Shown piece by piece: positions 21,888-33,484 of a DNA stretch of 64,000 bases; the first letter of the stretch is position 1; every line of letters starts with the position of its first letter. A program made the position numbers and the translations under genes. The stretch covers positions 23,225,236 through 23,289,235 of the forward strand of contig CAMZMU010000071.1 in the NCBI GenBank assembly GCA_947311845.1. Direction: 5' to 3'. The notes beneath the pieces were generated by a model. It did no database searches and was not told where the DNA came from. It saw nothing but the letters and a program-made list of their open reading frames with translations. The stretch is from Poa pratensis. Lineage: Eukaryota; Streptophyta; Magnoliopsida; Poales; Poaceae.

Positions 21888-21895
21888 TATTTATA
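21888..21895 (-). promoter_or_regulatory. TATA box of bHLH copy 2
   Basis: TATAAATA on minus, the same distance from the original ATG as in copy 1; the surrounding 5' flank is also nearly identical. Confidence 0.6.
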
Positions 21896-22209
21896 CTGCT
21901 TGTAGGATCGGATGGCCGAATGGGAGGTTATGAGCACATGAAAGGTACTTCAGGTTTTGGCTGATAGTTGTCTGATTCCTTCAGTGTATGTGATCCAAGC
22001 GGATTTATTAGTATATTTCTAGGTACCAATCAGGTGCTTAGGATCGGACAAGGAAGAACATGACATCTTCATTACAGGAAAAAAAAGGACTCATACAATT
22101 GCACAAGTGGGCACTTAGGGCATGTAAAATGGTTGGGAAAAAGTTTGCAGTTTAGCCCCAGAGATTACAATAAAAAACGTGATATCTATGACAATTAATG
22201 TGTGCATTC

Positions 22210-22354
22210 TGTTAAAGATGTAATACCGTATACGGTATGGTGTAGTACACCAACCGTATACGGCCTCCATGTATACGCCTTCGGAGGCTTTCCGACTCTA
22301 TATAAACACGCAACCCCGAACCCTAACAGGTATCGGTTTCCGCTACGTTTGATA
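22210..22354 (+). repeat. 5' LTR of copia 2
   Basis: Begins tgttaaagatg and ends tttgata, with tatataaacac (about 22300) as TATA box. One base differs from its duplicate at 15462-15606 (gaaccc versus gaagcc), and the 3' LTR agrees with the unit 2 base. Confidence 0.92.
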
Positions 22355-22480
22355 TGGTATCAGAGCCCTCCTCTCCCATGACCTAGCCGCCGCCGATCTC
22401 CACACAAAACCTAAAGCCAAAACTACGATCTACGACCTACGACCAAGCAACGACAACAACGACGATCTACGACAACGACA

Positions 22481-23415
22481 ATGACGACCGCCGTGGCTTC
22501 TCCCCTCGGCTCCCCTCCCTCCCAGAAGCTCACCCGAGGTAACTTTCTCTTCTGGAAGACCTTGGTGTACCCGGCTCTGCGTGGCGCACAGGTCATGGAC
22601 CTGCTCGACGACACCTGCACTGCTCCGGCGATGACCATGGAGGTTGAGGACGAAAACAAGAAGAAGATGGTGGTCCCAAACCCCGCCTACACGGCCTGGG
22701 TTGTGCGGGATCAAGCGGTGGTGACGTTCCTCATGAACTCTCTCTCACCGGAGATCCTCGCTCATGTGGTGGGGCTTGACACGTCCGTGGCCATCTGGAG
22801 GGTGATCACCACCATGTTCTCCTCCCAGTCCCGTGCACGGATCAACCAGCTCCGCGGGTCCCTCAACAAGACCAAGAAGCTGACCAAGACGGCCGCGCAG
22901 TACTTTGCCGAAATGAAGGGCTTTTGCTCTGAACTCGCTGCGGCCGGCAAGATGGTTGAAGATGATGAACTCGTCGGGTACCTCCTCAACGGACTCGATG
23001 CCTCCTACAACGATGTGGTTGCCTCTGTCAATGGCAACCCCGCCATGACCCCAGATGACCTGTTTGCACAGATCTGTGCCCACGACATGCGCATCGAGAT
23101 GCTACAGGAGGAGGCTGGCAATGGCGCCGGCTCCTTCTCATCCTCGGCCAACATCGCTCGTCGTGATGACCGTCCTTCTCGCGGCGGTGATCGTGGAGCA
23201 GATCGTGGCCAGTACGACTCCCGCGGCGACCGTGGTGACCGTGGTCACCGTGGCGACCGCGACGCTAGACGCGGCGACTATGGACGCCGCAATGATGACC
23301 TCCAAGGACGCCGAGGCCGTGATGACGGCCGACGCCGTGATGGACCACGTGATGGTCCACGGCGCAATGATGCTGGGCGCCATGAGCGCCGAGGTGACCG
23401 CGACCGTGGTGACCG
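22481..23415 (+). CDS. Copia 2 Gag, interrupted by CACTA2
   Basis: Capsid protein of the element. A UBN2-type domain at about residues 20-210 (NFLFWKTLVYP, INQLRGSLNKTKK, VGYLLNGLDASYNDV) is followed by an Arg/Asp/Gly repeat tail (DRGDRGHRGDRD) that probably binds RNA. The tail is cut at 23415 by CACTA2 and resumes at 24783 with more Arg/Ala residues. The frame runs on about 180 bases into the transposon, giving an artificial 370-codon ORF. Confidence 0.88.
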
Positions 23416-24782
23416 CACTAGTAGGGAAGTGCCTTTCTATGGAAACACATTTTGTGGCGCACCAAATAGTCATGCGCCACAAAAAATATTTTTGTGGCGC
23501 ATAGTTTTACGTGCGCCACCGAATTTTACAATTTTGTGGCGCACGAAAACCACATGCGCCACAGAAATGTCACTTTCTGTGGCGCAGGGGTAGTGTGATT
23601 TCTGTGGCGCACATGACCAGGTGCACCACAGAAATATGACTTTCTGTGGCGCACCCACCTCCAGGCGCCACAGAAAGTGACATTTCTGTGGCGCATGGTG
23701 GTGGGTGCGCCACAGTTTTTTTTCCTCTCACGCATGCCTACCCCCCCGGATCGCCTTTTTAGTTTTGCAAACAAGAAAAGAAAATGATAAAATCTTCAAA
23801 AAATAAAATCCTTTGACATGTAGTTAGGTTTTCGTGTCTATTTGGTATAGAAATTTTGAAATATGAATTTTGACCTTTTCTGCAAAAAACAGAAAAAAAA
23901 AACTTTGACCGGCCATAACTTTTGCATACGATGTCGAAAAAATACGTTTAATATACCAAAAAAATCGTGAGAAAAAAGGAGCTCGATTTCACCGGGTTTA
24001 CCCGGTGAACTTTTCTCAGAATTGGCAAATTCCAAAAGAGTAAAAAGTTATTTCAAACAGAAGATTTTTATCTACAAAATCAAAAAAAATCAAAAAAAAT
24101 TGGAAAAAAATTCTGTGGCGCACGGTGGCAGGTGCGCCACAGAATTGTTGGGCAGGATTCAAAATTCGAATCCCGCCTCTCCTACTCCTCCACTTCCTCT
24201 CCCTCTCTTTCTCTCCTCTCTCCTACTCCTCCACTTCCTCTCCACTTCTCCTTCATCCTCCTCTCCACTTCTCCTCCATCCTCCTCTCCACTCCTTCTCC
24301 TTCTACTCCACTTCTCCTCTCCACTTCTCCTCCATCCTCCTTCTCCTCTCCTCTACTCTACTCTCATCAACTTCTTCTCTCCTCCTCCTTCACCTCCACC
24401 TCCATCACCGGCGACCTCCTCCACCACCCCGGTGACCCCCCGGCGACCTTCGACGACCTCCGGCGACCTCCTCCACCACCCCGGCGACCCCCCCGGTGAC
24501 CTTCAATGACCTCCTCCTCCACCCCGGCGACCTCCTCCGGTGACATCCTTCTCCAACTCCGGCGACCTCCGGTGACCTCCTCCTCCACTCCGGTGACCTC
24601 CGGCGACCCCCATCCTCCACCCACCCACCTCCCGCGACTCCCACCTACGGCCAAGCCACCTACGGCCGTGGTGGGGTGCGCCACAGAAATGATATTTTTG
24701 TGGCGAGGATTTAGTGGCGCACCCACCATGCGCCACAAAAAGGCTTTTTGGTGCGCCACTAAAAGGCCTTTTCCTACTAGTG
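23416..24782. mobile_element. CACTA2, non-autonomous CACTA in copia 2 gag
   Basis: 1367 bp, starting CACTAGTAGGGAAGTGCC and ending in the complement of CACTAGTAGGAAAAGGCC, with target duplication ccg (23413-23415 and 24783-24785). The subterminal motif GTGCGCCACAGAAA occurs in both orientations at each end. The interior holds a CT-rich and ctccggcgacc-rich low-complexity stretch (24180-24650) and no transposase. It predates the segmental duplication, because its left part is present in both units. Confidence 0.93.
24180..24655. repeat. CT/CCGGCGA low-complexity array in CACTA2
   Basis: First ctcctccactt-type pyrimidine repeats, then many imperfect copies of cctccggcgacc. All six frames stay open across much of it, which produces spurious Ser/Pro/Leu and Gly/Val frames. 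No gene is supported. Confidence 0.8.
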
Positions 24783-24785
24783 CCG

Positions 24786-27700
24786 TGACCGCCGCCGTCG
24801 TGCTCGTGCTCCTACGCCGTACGTGGACGTCACCTATCAGACCTGTAAGATCCACGGGCATCCCGCCAGCGACTGCTGGTGGTGTTACAAGAACGATGAC
24901 TCTGAAAGCGATGGTGAAGAGGAAAAGGGCGCCTATGGTGTGGATACCAACTGGTACTCCGACACGGGCGCGACAGACCACATCACGGGCGAGCTGAGCA
25001 AGCTCTCCACACGCGAGAAGTACAATGGACGCGATCGTGTCCATGCTGCAGATGGAAACGGTATGCCTATAAGCCATATTGGTCATTCAACATTATGCAC
25101 CCCTAATAAATCTTTGCATCTAAACAATATTCTCCATGTTCCAAATGCTTCTAAGAATTTGCTATCTATTCATAAACTCACACTAGATAATGATGTCTTC
25201 GTTGAGTTTCATCCTTCTTTCTTTTTGATTAAGGATCGGACAACAAGGAGCGTGGTGTTTAAGGGTCCCTGTCATGGTGGTCTCTACCCCTTAGTGCCTG
25301 TCTCTACGGGGTCGTCCAAGCATGCGTTCATCTCAATAAAGCCTTCATCATCCACATGGCATCGTCGTTTAGGGCATCCTTCTTCTTTTATAGTGCAACA
25401 AGTCCTTAGAAAGCATGAACTATCTTATACTCCAGAAATAAGTCCTTACATTTGTGATTCTTGTCAACTAGCCAAAAGCCATCAGTTACCATATCCTGTA
25501 TCCACTAGTGTATCCACTGTTCCTTTGAAGCAAGTCTTTTCTGATGTATGGGGTCCAGCCCCAGAATCTGTTGGCAAGCACACTTATTATGTAAGCTTTA
25601 TCGATGATTTTAGCAAATTCACTTGGATATATTTGCTTAAGAACCATTCAGATGTGTATCAAGTTTTTCTTAACTTTCAGAAACTTGTTGAGCACAAGTT
25701 CAATGCCAAAATTATTACCATGCAAACTGATTGGGGTGGTGAGTATGAAAAGCTCAATAGTTTCTTTCAAAAAGTTGGCATTACACATCATGTATCATGC
25801 CCCCATGCTCACCAACAAAATGGTTCAGCTGAACGTAAACATCGCCACATAGTTAAAGTTGGTCTTGCACTTCTTGCCAATGCATCTATGCCCCTCAAGT
25901 TTTGGGATGAAGCCTTTCTTACGGCTACATTCCTCATCAACTTGCTCCCTAGCAAAGTTATAAATTTTGAGACCCCTGTTGAGCGGCTTCTCCACACTAA
26001 ACCGAACTATGATTCCCTTCGTGTGTTTGGTTGTGCTTGTTGGCCCAATCTTCGTCCATACAACAAAAGAAAATTAGCCTTCCGTTCCACTCGTTGTGTG
26101 TTCTTAGGCTATAGTCCGCGTCACAAGGGAGTAAAATGCTTAGATGTTTCAACTGGCCGTGTCTATATATCTAGAGACGTTGTTTTTGATGAGCAAGTCT
26201 TTCCTTTTGCCTCTCTAAATCCAAATGCTGGAAAACGACTTCGTGATGATATCTTACTTCTACCCACATCATCTAATCATGCGGATGCAAATGTTGATGA
26301 CTATATGCCTTTACCGTATGTTCCTGTGATTAACCATGGTCAGGATGTTGAAGATCCAGCATCCGCTGAAAATTCCACTCAAAACAGTGAAGAAATGACT
26401 CAAAACAGAGAAGAAATGACCCCTACATCGCATGCACAAGACGACAGCAGTCACGCTGACTCCGAGGGCGAATCTGCCTCGGATCATGCCCCTGACGATC
26501 CCCATGCAGATCTCTCTGCGTCTGACGGCAGCGATCCCGCGGAGAATCCCCCGTCGCCATCCGCGTCGTCATCCCCTGCTGGCTCGCCTGTCCCCGACAG
26601 CGACGGCACGCATGCGGACAGCGACAACGATGTCGCCCTATCCACGCCTGCCGCGTCTGCCGACACATCCGGTCCCAGCCGTGACCCTGCCGTGCACGAC
26701 GACAGCGACGCCGACGTGTCGTCGCCTCATTCGCCGCGGGCCGCTGGCGATTCCCCCGCTGGCCCCAGCCCAGTGCACTCCCCAGGCTCTAGATCTTCTG
26801 CGGCAAATGCTCCTGTAGCTTCTCCTGAACCTGCAGCACGTACAAGACTACAAAAAGGTATAACAAAACCAAAGGTATACAAAGATGGGACTATTACATA
26901 TGGTAAACAGGCTAGAATTTATAAAGAGGCAAATTCTGTTCGCTATGGCTTGCTAACATCCACAGGAGAACCCTCTTCGCTCTCCGAAGCTCTAGCACAC
27001 CCAAAGTGGAAACATGCCATGGAAGAAGAATATGATGCTTTGATGGACAACAAAACTTGGCACCTCGTTCCATCAAACCCCAACAAAAATCTGATCGACT
27101 GTAAGTGGGTATACCGTATCAAGGAAAATGCAGATGGTACAATAGATCGGTATAAGGCTCGTCTAGTTGCAAAAGGGTACAAGCAAAGGTATGGCATTGA
27201 TTATGAGGATACTTTCGGTCTTGTAGTCAAAGTGGCAACAATTCGAGTGGTTCTAGCAATTTCAGTTTCTCGAGGCTAGAGTTTGCGGCAGCTAGATGTC
27301 AAGAACGCGTTTTTACACGGTGTTCTGGAAGAGGAGGTTTATATGAAACAACCACCAGGTTTTGAAAATCCTAATGCTCCACATCATGTTTGTAGGCTTG
27401 ATAAGGCTCTCTATGGATTAAAGCAAGCTCCAAGAGCATGGTACTCTCAGCTCAACTCCAAGCTCAGTGAGCTTGGATTCAAACCATCCAAGGCTGACAC
27501 CTCTTTGTTCCTTTATCACAAGTCAGGTATCACAATGTTTGTTTTGATTTATGTTGATGATATCATTGTGACTAGTTCGTCAAATGAGGCCATTACAGCT
27601 TTGCTTAGTGATCTTAATAAACACTTTGCAATAAAAGATCTTGGTGACTTACATTTCTTCTTGGGAATTGAAGTCAAGAAAATACAGGATGGTTTGGTGC

Positions 27701-28506
27701 TAACACAGGAAAAATATGCTATGGATTTGTTAGCCAGAGTGGGGATGAAAAACTGCAAACCAGCTCCTACACCTCTATCCTCACCCGAGCCATTGTCCCT
27801 TCATGATGGTGTTCCTCTTGGTCCTAAAGATAGTACAGAATATCGCAGCATTGTTGGTGCTCTTCAGTATTTGACTCTTACACGTCCTGATATATCATTT
27901 TCTGTTAACAAAGTGTGTCAATACCTCCATGCACCAACTACAACTCACTGGATAGCTGCAAAAAGGATACTACGATATGTTCAAGCCACATTGTCACTTG
28001 GTGTCACATTTACACGTTCCTCTCACATGAGCTTGAGTGCTTTTTCAGATGCAGACTGGGCTGGATGTCCTGATGATCGACGATCCACTGGAGGACTTGC
28101 TATCTTCCTTGGGCCGAATCTTGTTTCCTGGAGTTCTAGGAAGCAAGCTACAGTTTCTAGATCCAGTACAGAGACAGAATACAAAGCTGTAGCCAATGCC
28201 ACGGCTGAACTAATATGGGTTGAAGCACTCCTCCTTGAGCTTGGAGTTCCAATACAAGAGAAGCCCTGTTTATGGTGTGACAACATAGGTGCTACCTACT
28301 TGTCTGCAAACCCCATCTTTCATGCTCGTACAAAACATATAGAGATTGATTATCATTTTGTTCGTGAGAGGGTTGCAAGTAAAAGTTTAGAAATCAAGTT
28401 TATTTCTAGTAAAGACCAAGTGGCTGATGGGTTTACAAAAGCTCTCCCTGTAAAACAGTTAGAGAAGTTTAAGAGTAATCTAAATCTTTGTAAGAGTTTA
28501 GATTAA
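24786..28506 (+). pseudogene. Copia 2 Pol with in-frame stop
   Basis: Continues gag after CACTA2. A CCHC-like knuckle ([11 protein letters not shown]), protease DTGATDH, the GAG-pre-integrase region ([18 protein letters not shown]), the integrase D,D,E core ([25 protein letters not shown]), a long Asp/Ser/Pro-rich linker, RT with YVDDII, and RNase H ([28 protein letters not shown]). A TAG at 27277-27279 replaces the Trp codon expected between the conserved SRG and [12 protein letters not shown]; the frame is open on both sides of it. Host effect: none expected. Confidence 0.92.
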
Positions 28507-28513
28507 GGGAGGG

Positions 28514-28658
28514 TGTTAAAGATGTAATACCTTATACGGTATGGTGTAGTACACCAACCGTATATGGCCTCCATGTATACGCCTTCGGAGGCTTTCCGAC
28601 TCTATATAAACACGCAACCACGAACCCTAACAGGTATCGGTTTCCGCTACGTTTGATA
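28514..28658 (+). repeat. 3' LTR of copia 2
   Basis: Same 145 bp as the 5' LTR with about three differences (taccttata, gtatatgg, accacgaa). It follows the polypurine tract and is followed by target copy cattc. Confidence 0.92.
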
Positions 28659-28663
28659 CATTC

Positions 28664-29228
28664 CTCTAAAACAAGAAGAAATTTAATACTCCTATATACA
28701 AGAAGGCATGCTCCTTTTTTTCATGGACCCTCTCAAAGTCAACAATTATCCTAGGCGTTTTTGTTAAGAGAAAGCTAATATCCAATTGTACATCATGGTT
28801 TTATTGAGCTTGGGAAATCTGTCCAAGTGTATACATTTGTACCTATTTTGTCCCACTTCTTATGAGATTGGGAAATTTGTCGGAGATAGAGTCTCTTTTC
28901 TTACCTCCATGAATCTTGATGAGACATCCTTAATCCAGCCATGGTTGTGTGGCGCCTTATTGTCCTACTAAACAAATATCAAATTAGCATCAAAATGGGG
29001 AAATACCAGTTCTCGAGGGTCTACCATAACCATTGAGTGTGAGCTAGCACTTGCTTCTCTTTGGTGGCTAGGCTTAATTAGACATGTTCTCTAGGCTCTC
29101 CCATAAGCCCTTGAGGGTGAGGTAGCACTTGTTTCTTTTTGGTGGCTAGACTTAATTTTGACCTGTCCTACTAAACAAATATCAAAGTAGCACTTGTTTC
29201 TCTTTGCTGGATAGGCTTAATTATTTTT
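28664..29228. repeat. Intergenic DNA with 60-70 bp direct repeats
   Basis: gtagcacttgtttctntttg, gtggctag(g/a)cttaatt and tcctactaaacaaatatcaaa recur two to three times between 28960 and 29215. No gene recognised. Confidence 0.55.
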
Positions 29229-29230
29229 TA

Positions 29231-29392
29231 CTCCCTCCGTTCCACAATGTAAGATGTTCTAGCTAGCTCACATGTTGGCTAGGTACAAACTCAAATGAGT
29301 GTACATACACATTAAAATATGTCCACATACATCTAGATACATGTGAATGTGGACAAAAGCTAAAACATCTTATATTTAGGAACATAGGGGTG
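29231..29392. mobile_element. Stowaway MITE
   Basis: 162 bp beginning CTCCCTCCGTTCCACAATGT, with an inverted end (ttaggaacataggggtg) and TA duplications at 29229-29230 and 29393-29394. Typical Tc1/mariner-derived Stowaway of grasses, with an atgtggaca / tgtccacat palindromic core. Confidence 0.88.
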
Positions 29393-29394
29393 TA

Positions 29395-30210
29395 TTTCGG
29401 AAAAGGGGAACATGCACCGGCCCCTGAATCAATCGATGCAACATAGCGTTGGCTAGAATTACATTACAACTGAAGTTACATGAGAAGAAGACCATGACAT
29501 GACCGGTTAATATAAAACATAAAAGTACTTAATGATCAAGCAATGCAGACAAATGAATAAGTGATTGAAAGTGTCAGACTACTCTTGCTCCAGATGAGGT
29601 ATCACTTGGATTATATATGTTGCATGGAGCCATGGATAGAATAAAAGGGTGGTTAAATGTTGTGCATAAGGTAAGGATGACAAAAGAAAGTTTATTTTTT
29701 TCAATGTACTATAAAATGCATGACTACGAAAAGACGTGTGTGGTTCTATGATTTTGTTGGACAGTCTTTTTAACAAATCATATGACATTTTCCTTGTAGC
29801 AAACAGGATCGTTTTTGTTGTTTTCCTTCTAGTCATAGGTTAGAGTGGAGCTAGAGCCTAGCAACTTGAATCCCTAGTATGCGTTGAAGTAGAAACTGTT
29901 TGCACTAAAAGGCAAGATCTATAAAAAAATTTGAGGAAGAAGGCAAGATCTATATTGATCCCGAAAGAAGAAGAAAAATACAAAATTCAATATCCGATAG
30001 TCCACGTAAGATAATAAAATATATCACTCTTAAGTTTCTTCAAGTTCGATCATGCATGCAAAGTTTTGTCATTTCCACTCTAGTTTCCTCTCCGGTGAAT
30101 ATTCGGTAGAGCATAGTATGGCAGTCTATTCATTCATACGGTAAGAAAATATGATGATGTAGACAATCACGATGTACATTGAGTGATCACGAAACGTTAG
30201 GTTTAAATAT
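29395..30210. other. Intergenic DNA, nothing recognised
   Basis: AT-rich. A minus frame of 85 codons at 29579-29836 has no recognisable domain. Confidence 0.5.
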
Positions 30211-30352
30211 ATTTCATGCATGGAACTATGGAAGGAGTACGTATGCCGTACACGAAAGGATATCGCCCTCGTAAGCTACTTTATGGCCACGGACACAGTG
30301 AGCGATCAAAAGCTTTGGCGGCGGGTGGGTGGTGGATCCCCGGCTCCGGTCT

Positions 30353-30914
30353 GTATATAGGTAGGGTAGGGGGGAGTGTTCGCCGGCGACGCTCAGGAGG
30401 AGGGGCGGCTGGTGTGGGGTTTGGTGCCGGCGTGGGCTTCTCCGGCGAGGCTGCTCCTTCGGGCGCGGCGTCCCCGCGCGCGGCTTGCGGGAGCTCGGGG
30501 CCCGGCGCGGCGCTCGAGTTCTTCGTTTTGCCGCCGGATCCGTGCTGGCGGCGGATCTGGCGGGCGGATCCAGGAGTTCGTCGAGTTCTTCTTCCTCTTC
30601 CGGTGACGGCGTCGATGGCGGCCGAGGTTTGGAGGTTTGGCTGGGACAGGGGGGCGCTCGCCCCGGTCGTTCACCGACAGAAGCTCCGCCGCGGCGCGGC
30701 GGACGGGCACGGCGGCGTCTCTCATAGGGCAAAGTTTTCCCTGACAGCGGCAAGACGGCGGCTGGTCATCCTCGTCTCCGGCGACGGCGGCGGTGAAGTT
30801 CTCGAAGCTTCTGGATTCCTTTCCCCTACGTATTTGGTTCTGTATTTCTGCTGTGTACTTTGTACGTGGTTTTCGGTTTGAATATACGTGGTGAAAAATG
30901 CAAAAAAAAAAAAA
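30353..30914 (+). other. GC-rich transcript-like stretch with poly-A run
   Basis: A TATA-like tatatagg at 30353-30360 is followed by a strongly GC-rich segment to about 30840, then AT-rich DNA and a run of 13 A (about 30901-30913). The longest plus frame (30216-30881, 221 codons) is Gly/Arg/Ala-rich with no known domain, and its start lies upstream of the TATA. It could be a first exon, a non-coding RNA or a retroposed transcript. I cannot decide between them. Confidence 0.35.
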
Positions 30915-32938
30915 GCTATCTATGGCTTGGCTGAGAAGAGACGGCCTACCGAGGGTTCTCTACCGTACATCCTTTTGAGTGAGTGTCTTTGTGAAATACA
31001 TGATCACATGATTGGTACCTGTGTCACATCCGCGCATTGTACACATGACCACCCGGGAGGTAACACATCCCCGGATATGGAGGCAAAGAGACAGCATAGA
31101 ATAATAAGAATCATTTATTCGTGTAGCTTCCGTACCTGTCGATCCCAAAACTTGAATACCTGCAACCAATGAAGATTTCTATGCTTACAAGTTACATCAA
31201 TCATTTTCCATAGATACGCTAGCTCATTTAGTTCATTATCGCGTACCATCCCTGTAGTAAGTTTCTAGACCAAGTTATTTTTTGTCTATAACGTATTTAT
31301 GTTTGCTTTGGGGTTTGACGCTATGCAGTTGTTGTCTTCTCTAAAGCGGGTGCAACTCAGTTTGCCACAGGTTTATGTCTACTTTAAACACTACTCCGTG
31401 TGCTAGCTTACATGTTTTTTCTATGTTTAGATATTCTATGATTACCTTCATGATTGGATTTTTTATAGCATTCTTTTTTCTCAATAAATAACCGATTGAT
31501 GGCTACCACGTCGAAAGACCAGGCTAGCAATCTTTATTTCCAACAACCATAGGAGGAAAAACATGTTGATATTACTGTTTACAAGATGAATTATTTTTCC
31601 GTATCTGATTTATGTCACTAGACTTTTCTCACCAAGGTCATTATCTTCTCGCTTCATCTTCATGTACAAAAGATGATATCCTAAGCCAAAGGTGGTGTCG
31701 CCCACATTGGCGACTGGCCTAATCCGGAGGACATTGCTAAAAACATCGTCCTAGAATGTGGCGGTAGCGGAGGGAGGATAAAATATGAACCATTGGACTA
31801 AAGTACTTGGTAAAAGGCAGTTGCCGGCCTTTTTAGCAAATAATCCGTTCCAAAAAAAGTGCAACAATTCACAAACTGTACAATTTACACTATTATTTTA
31901 ATAAAAAAATGTTTAGCTCAACTACAAGATGTGTAATCTATCTTGTGGTCTTCAGTTCAGGTGAGTAGTGTGAGGTTGTCGGTTCAAACCCCCATTTGGC
32001 ATGTGTTTGCTTGAAATTTTTGAATTTACAAACCCTTCATGGATCTACACGTAGATCTAATGGACTACGAATAGAGTGTCACTTATCTAAAACACATCTT
32101 TCTAAGTTCTAGCATATCAATAAACAAATGATCTAAACTAACTCGGGCGACAAAAAATAACTTATAAAATTGCTCTACACGGTAGAATTAACCTTTTGTC
32201 CACCTAAGCTCACAAGTCTAACCTGGAACCTTTGCCACACAATTGATCCTTACTTCTGCCTCCCGGCATCACTTCAGAAGCGTGGACTAAGGGGAGGCGA
32301 CTCTTGTATGTCGCTTGAGTAGTAGGATCTCTTAGTTAGGATTTGATGTCGTGATGACTTCGATCTAAGGACGATGGTGGTACGGTTAATCTCGTGGACG
32401 ACGGGTTGGTTCATTGTGTTGACAGTCGGCAAGGCTTCATGGGCATCTTCATCGATGGGCGTCATCATCCTAGTTTGGCGGAACTAGTGCGCCTGCCTTC
32501 TTAGCTTTGTTGTGGTGTCGTTGCTGATACGCTTGGCGCAGTTGGAAATCTTTTGTCGTACGCGGTGATCTGCTATTGCACCGATTGAAAAAAGGTTGGT
32601 CCTCTACAAACCCTTGAGGTACTTCCGTGCTAAATTTCTTGAGTTCTTTTTTTTTTGAAACAATAAATTTCTTGTTGTAAAAAATCATAAGTGCCGTGAG
32701 AATTATGGTGCAACGACAAAAAAGTTCGGGGGAACTTTCAGTAGGAAGTTTTGAACATATGATCATGTTGGTAATATCCCATTTGCTTAGGGTCGTTTAT
32801 GTGTGTTGTGAGCTTAGTTTTGCCCTGCAGGGAGGGAACAGTGGCCAGCCGCTCTACGGCGTCGATCAATGAATATATATTCCGGCCGCATATCTTTTGC
32901 TCTGCCGCTCTCCGGGTTCTCAAGATCTAGCATCGACA
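30915..32938. other. Intergenic DNA, no gene recognised
   Basis: Mostly AT-rich. Small minus frames at 32274-32923 have no domain. A possible SINE-like piece is listed separately. Confidence 0.5.
31905..32005 (+). other. tRNA-like/SINE-like fragment
   Basis: An A-box-like TTAGCTCAACTACAAG and, about 60 bp later, a B-box-like GGTTCAAACCCCC (31981-31993), spaced roughly as in tRNA-derived SINEs. No clear 3' tail or target duplication. Confidence 0.3.
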
Positions 32939-32946
32939 GCTACAAC

Positions 32947-33476
32947 TAGGGCTGGACATAAAGTTCGATGCTCGACAAGCTCAACGAGTACTCGTTTGGT
33001 CGACTCGTTTAGCTCGGCTCGTTATGCTAACGAACAGAGCCGAGCAATGATTTTGGCTCGTTATTTCTAATGAGCTAAACGAGCGAGCTAACGAGGCTCG
33101 CGAGCAGATCGTTAAGCTCGTTAATTTGAATCCCATGTCTTTTTAAAGGTAGATCTCATCTAACTAGCAACCTAACAAGTGACGACTCAACTTTTTTTTA
33201 GCAAGCCCATATCACAACCGAGATCTATGGTCAACCAATGTAGGAAACATCGAATCCATTTTACTTCCTGTTAATCGTCAATTACCTCGTCATCTCTATA
33301 TTCAGATTTATTTTCTTAACGAGCTGCTCGCGAGCGCTCGCGAACACTTAACGAACCGGGCCGAGCTTTATATTTAGCTCGTTAGCCTTAACGAGCTTAA
33401 CGATTCGAGCCTTAACGATCACGAGTCTTAACGAGCCGAGACTTAACGAGCCGAGCAGCTCGTTAGTCCAGCCCTA
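32947..33476. mobile_element. hAT-type non-autonomous element rich in ctcgttaa motifs
   Basis: 530 bp with inverted termini TAGGGCTGGAC...GTCCAGCCCTA and an 8 bp target duplication with one mismatch (gctacaac 32939-32946, actacaac 33477-33484). Both halves contain many gctcgttaa / taacgagc words that can fold back on each other. Non-coding. Confidence 0.82.
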
Positions 33477-33484
33477 ACTACAAC

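Larger units (their letters stand above)
17271..23977. repeat. Segmental duplication, unit 2
   Basis: The second tandem copy of 10132-17270. It starts inside CACTA1 (agattttatggatg, compare 10138) and passes without a break into the rest of CACTA2 and copia 2, which exist only here. It keeps the pre-insertion sites of the unit 1 MULE and hAT elements. It carries an additional 1.3 kb block at 18422-19730 and a damaged bHLH copy. Confidence 0.92.
22210..28658 (+). mobile_element. Ty1-copia LTR retrotransposon 2, complete but dead
   Basis: 6449 bp including a 1367 bp CACTA2 insertion. Two 145 bp LTRs (22210-22354 and 28514-28658) and a 5 bp target duplication cattc (22205-22209 and 28659-28663). 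Primer site TGGTATCAGAGC at 22355-22366 and polypurine tract aagggaggg at 28505-28513. The LTRs differ at about three bases. Gag and pol are in one frame once the CACTA2 plus one ccg target copy (1370 bp) is discounted, so it was intact before the insertion. It now also has an in-frame stop in RT. Not closely similar to copia 1. Confidence 0.95.

Noticed and set aside
24022..24509. Ser/Pro/Leu-rich frames of about 125 codons
   Set aside because: Open only because of CT-rich simple sequence inside CACTA2.
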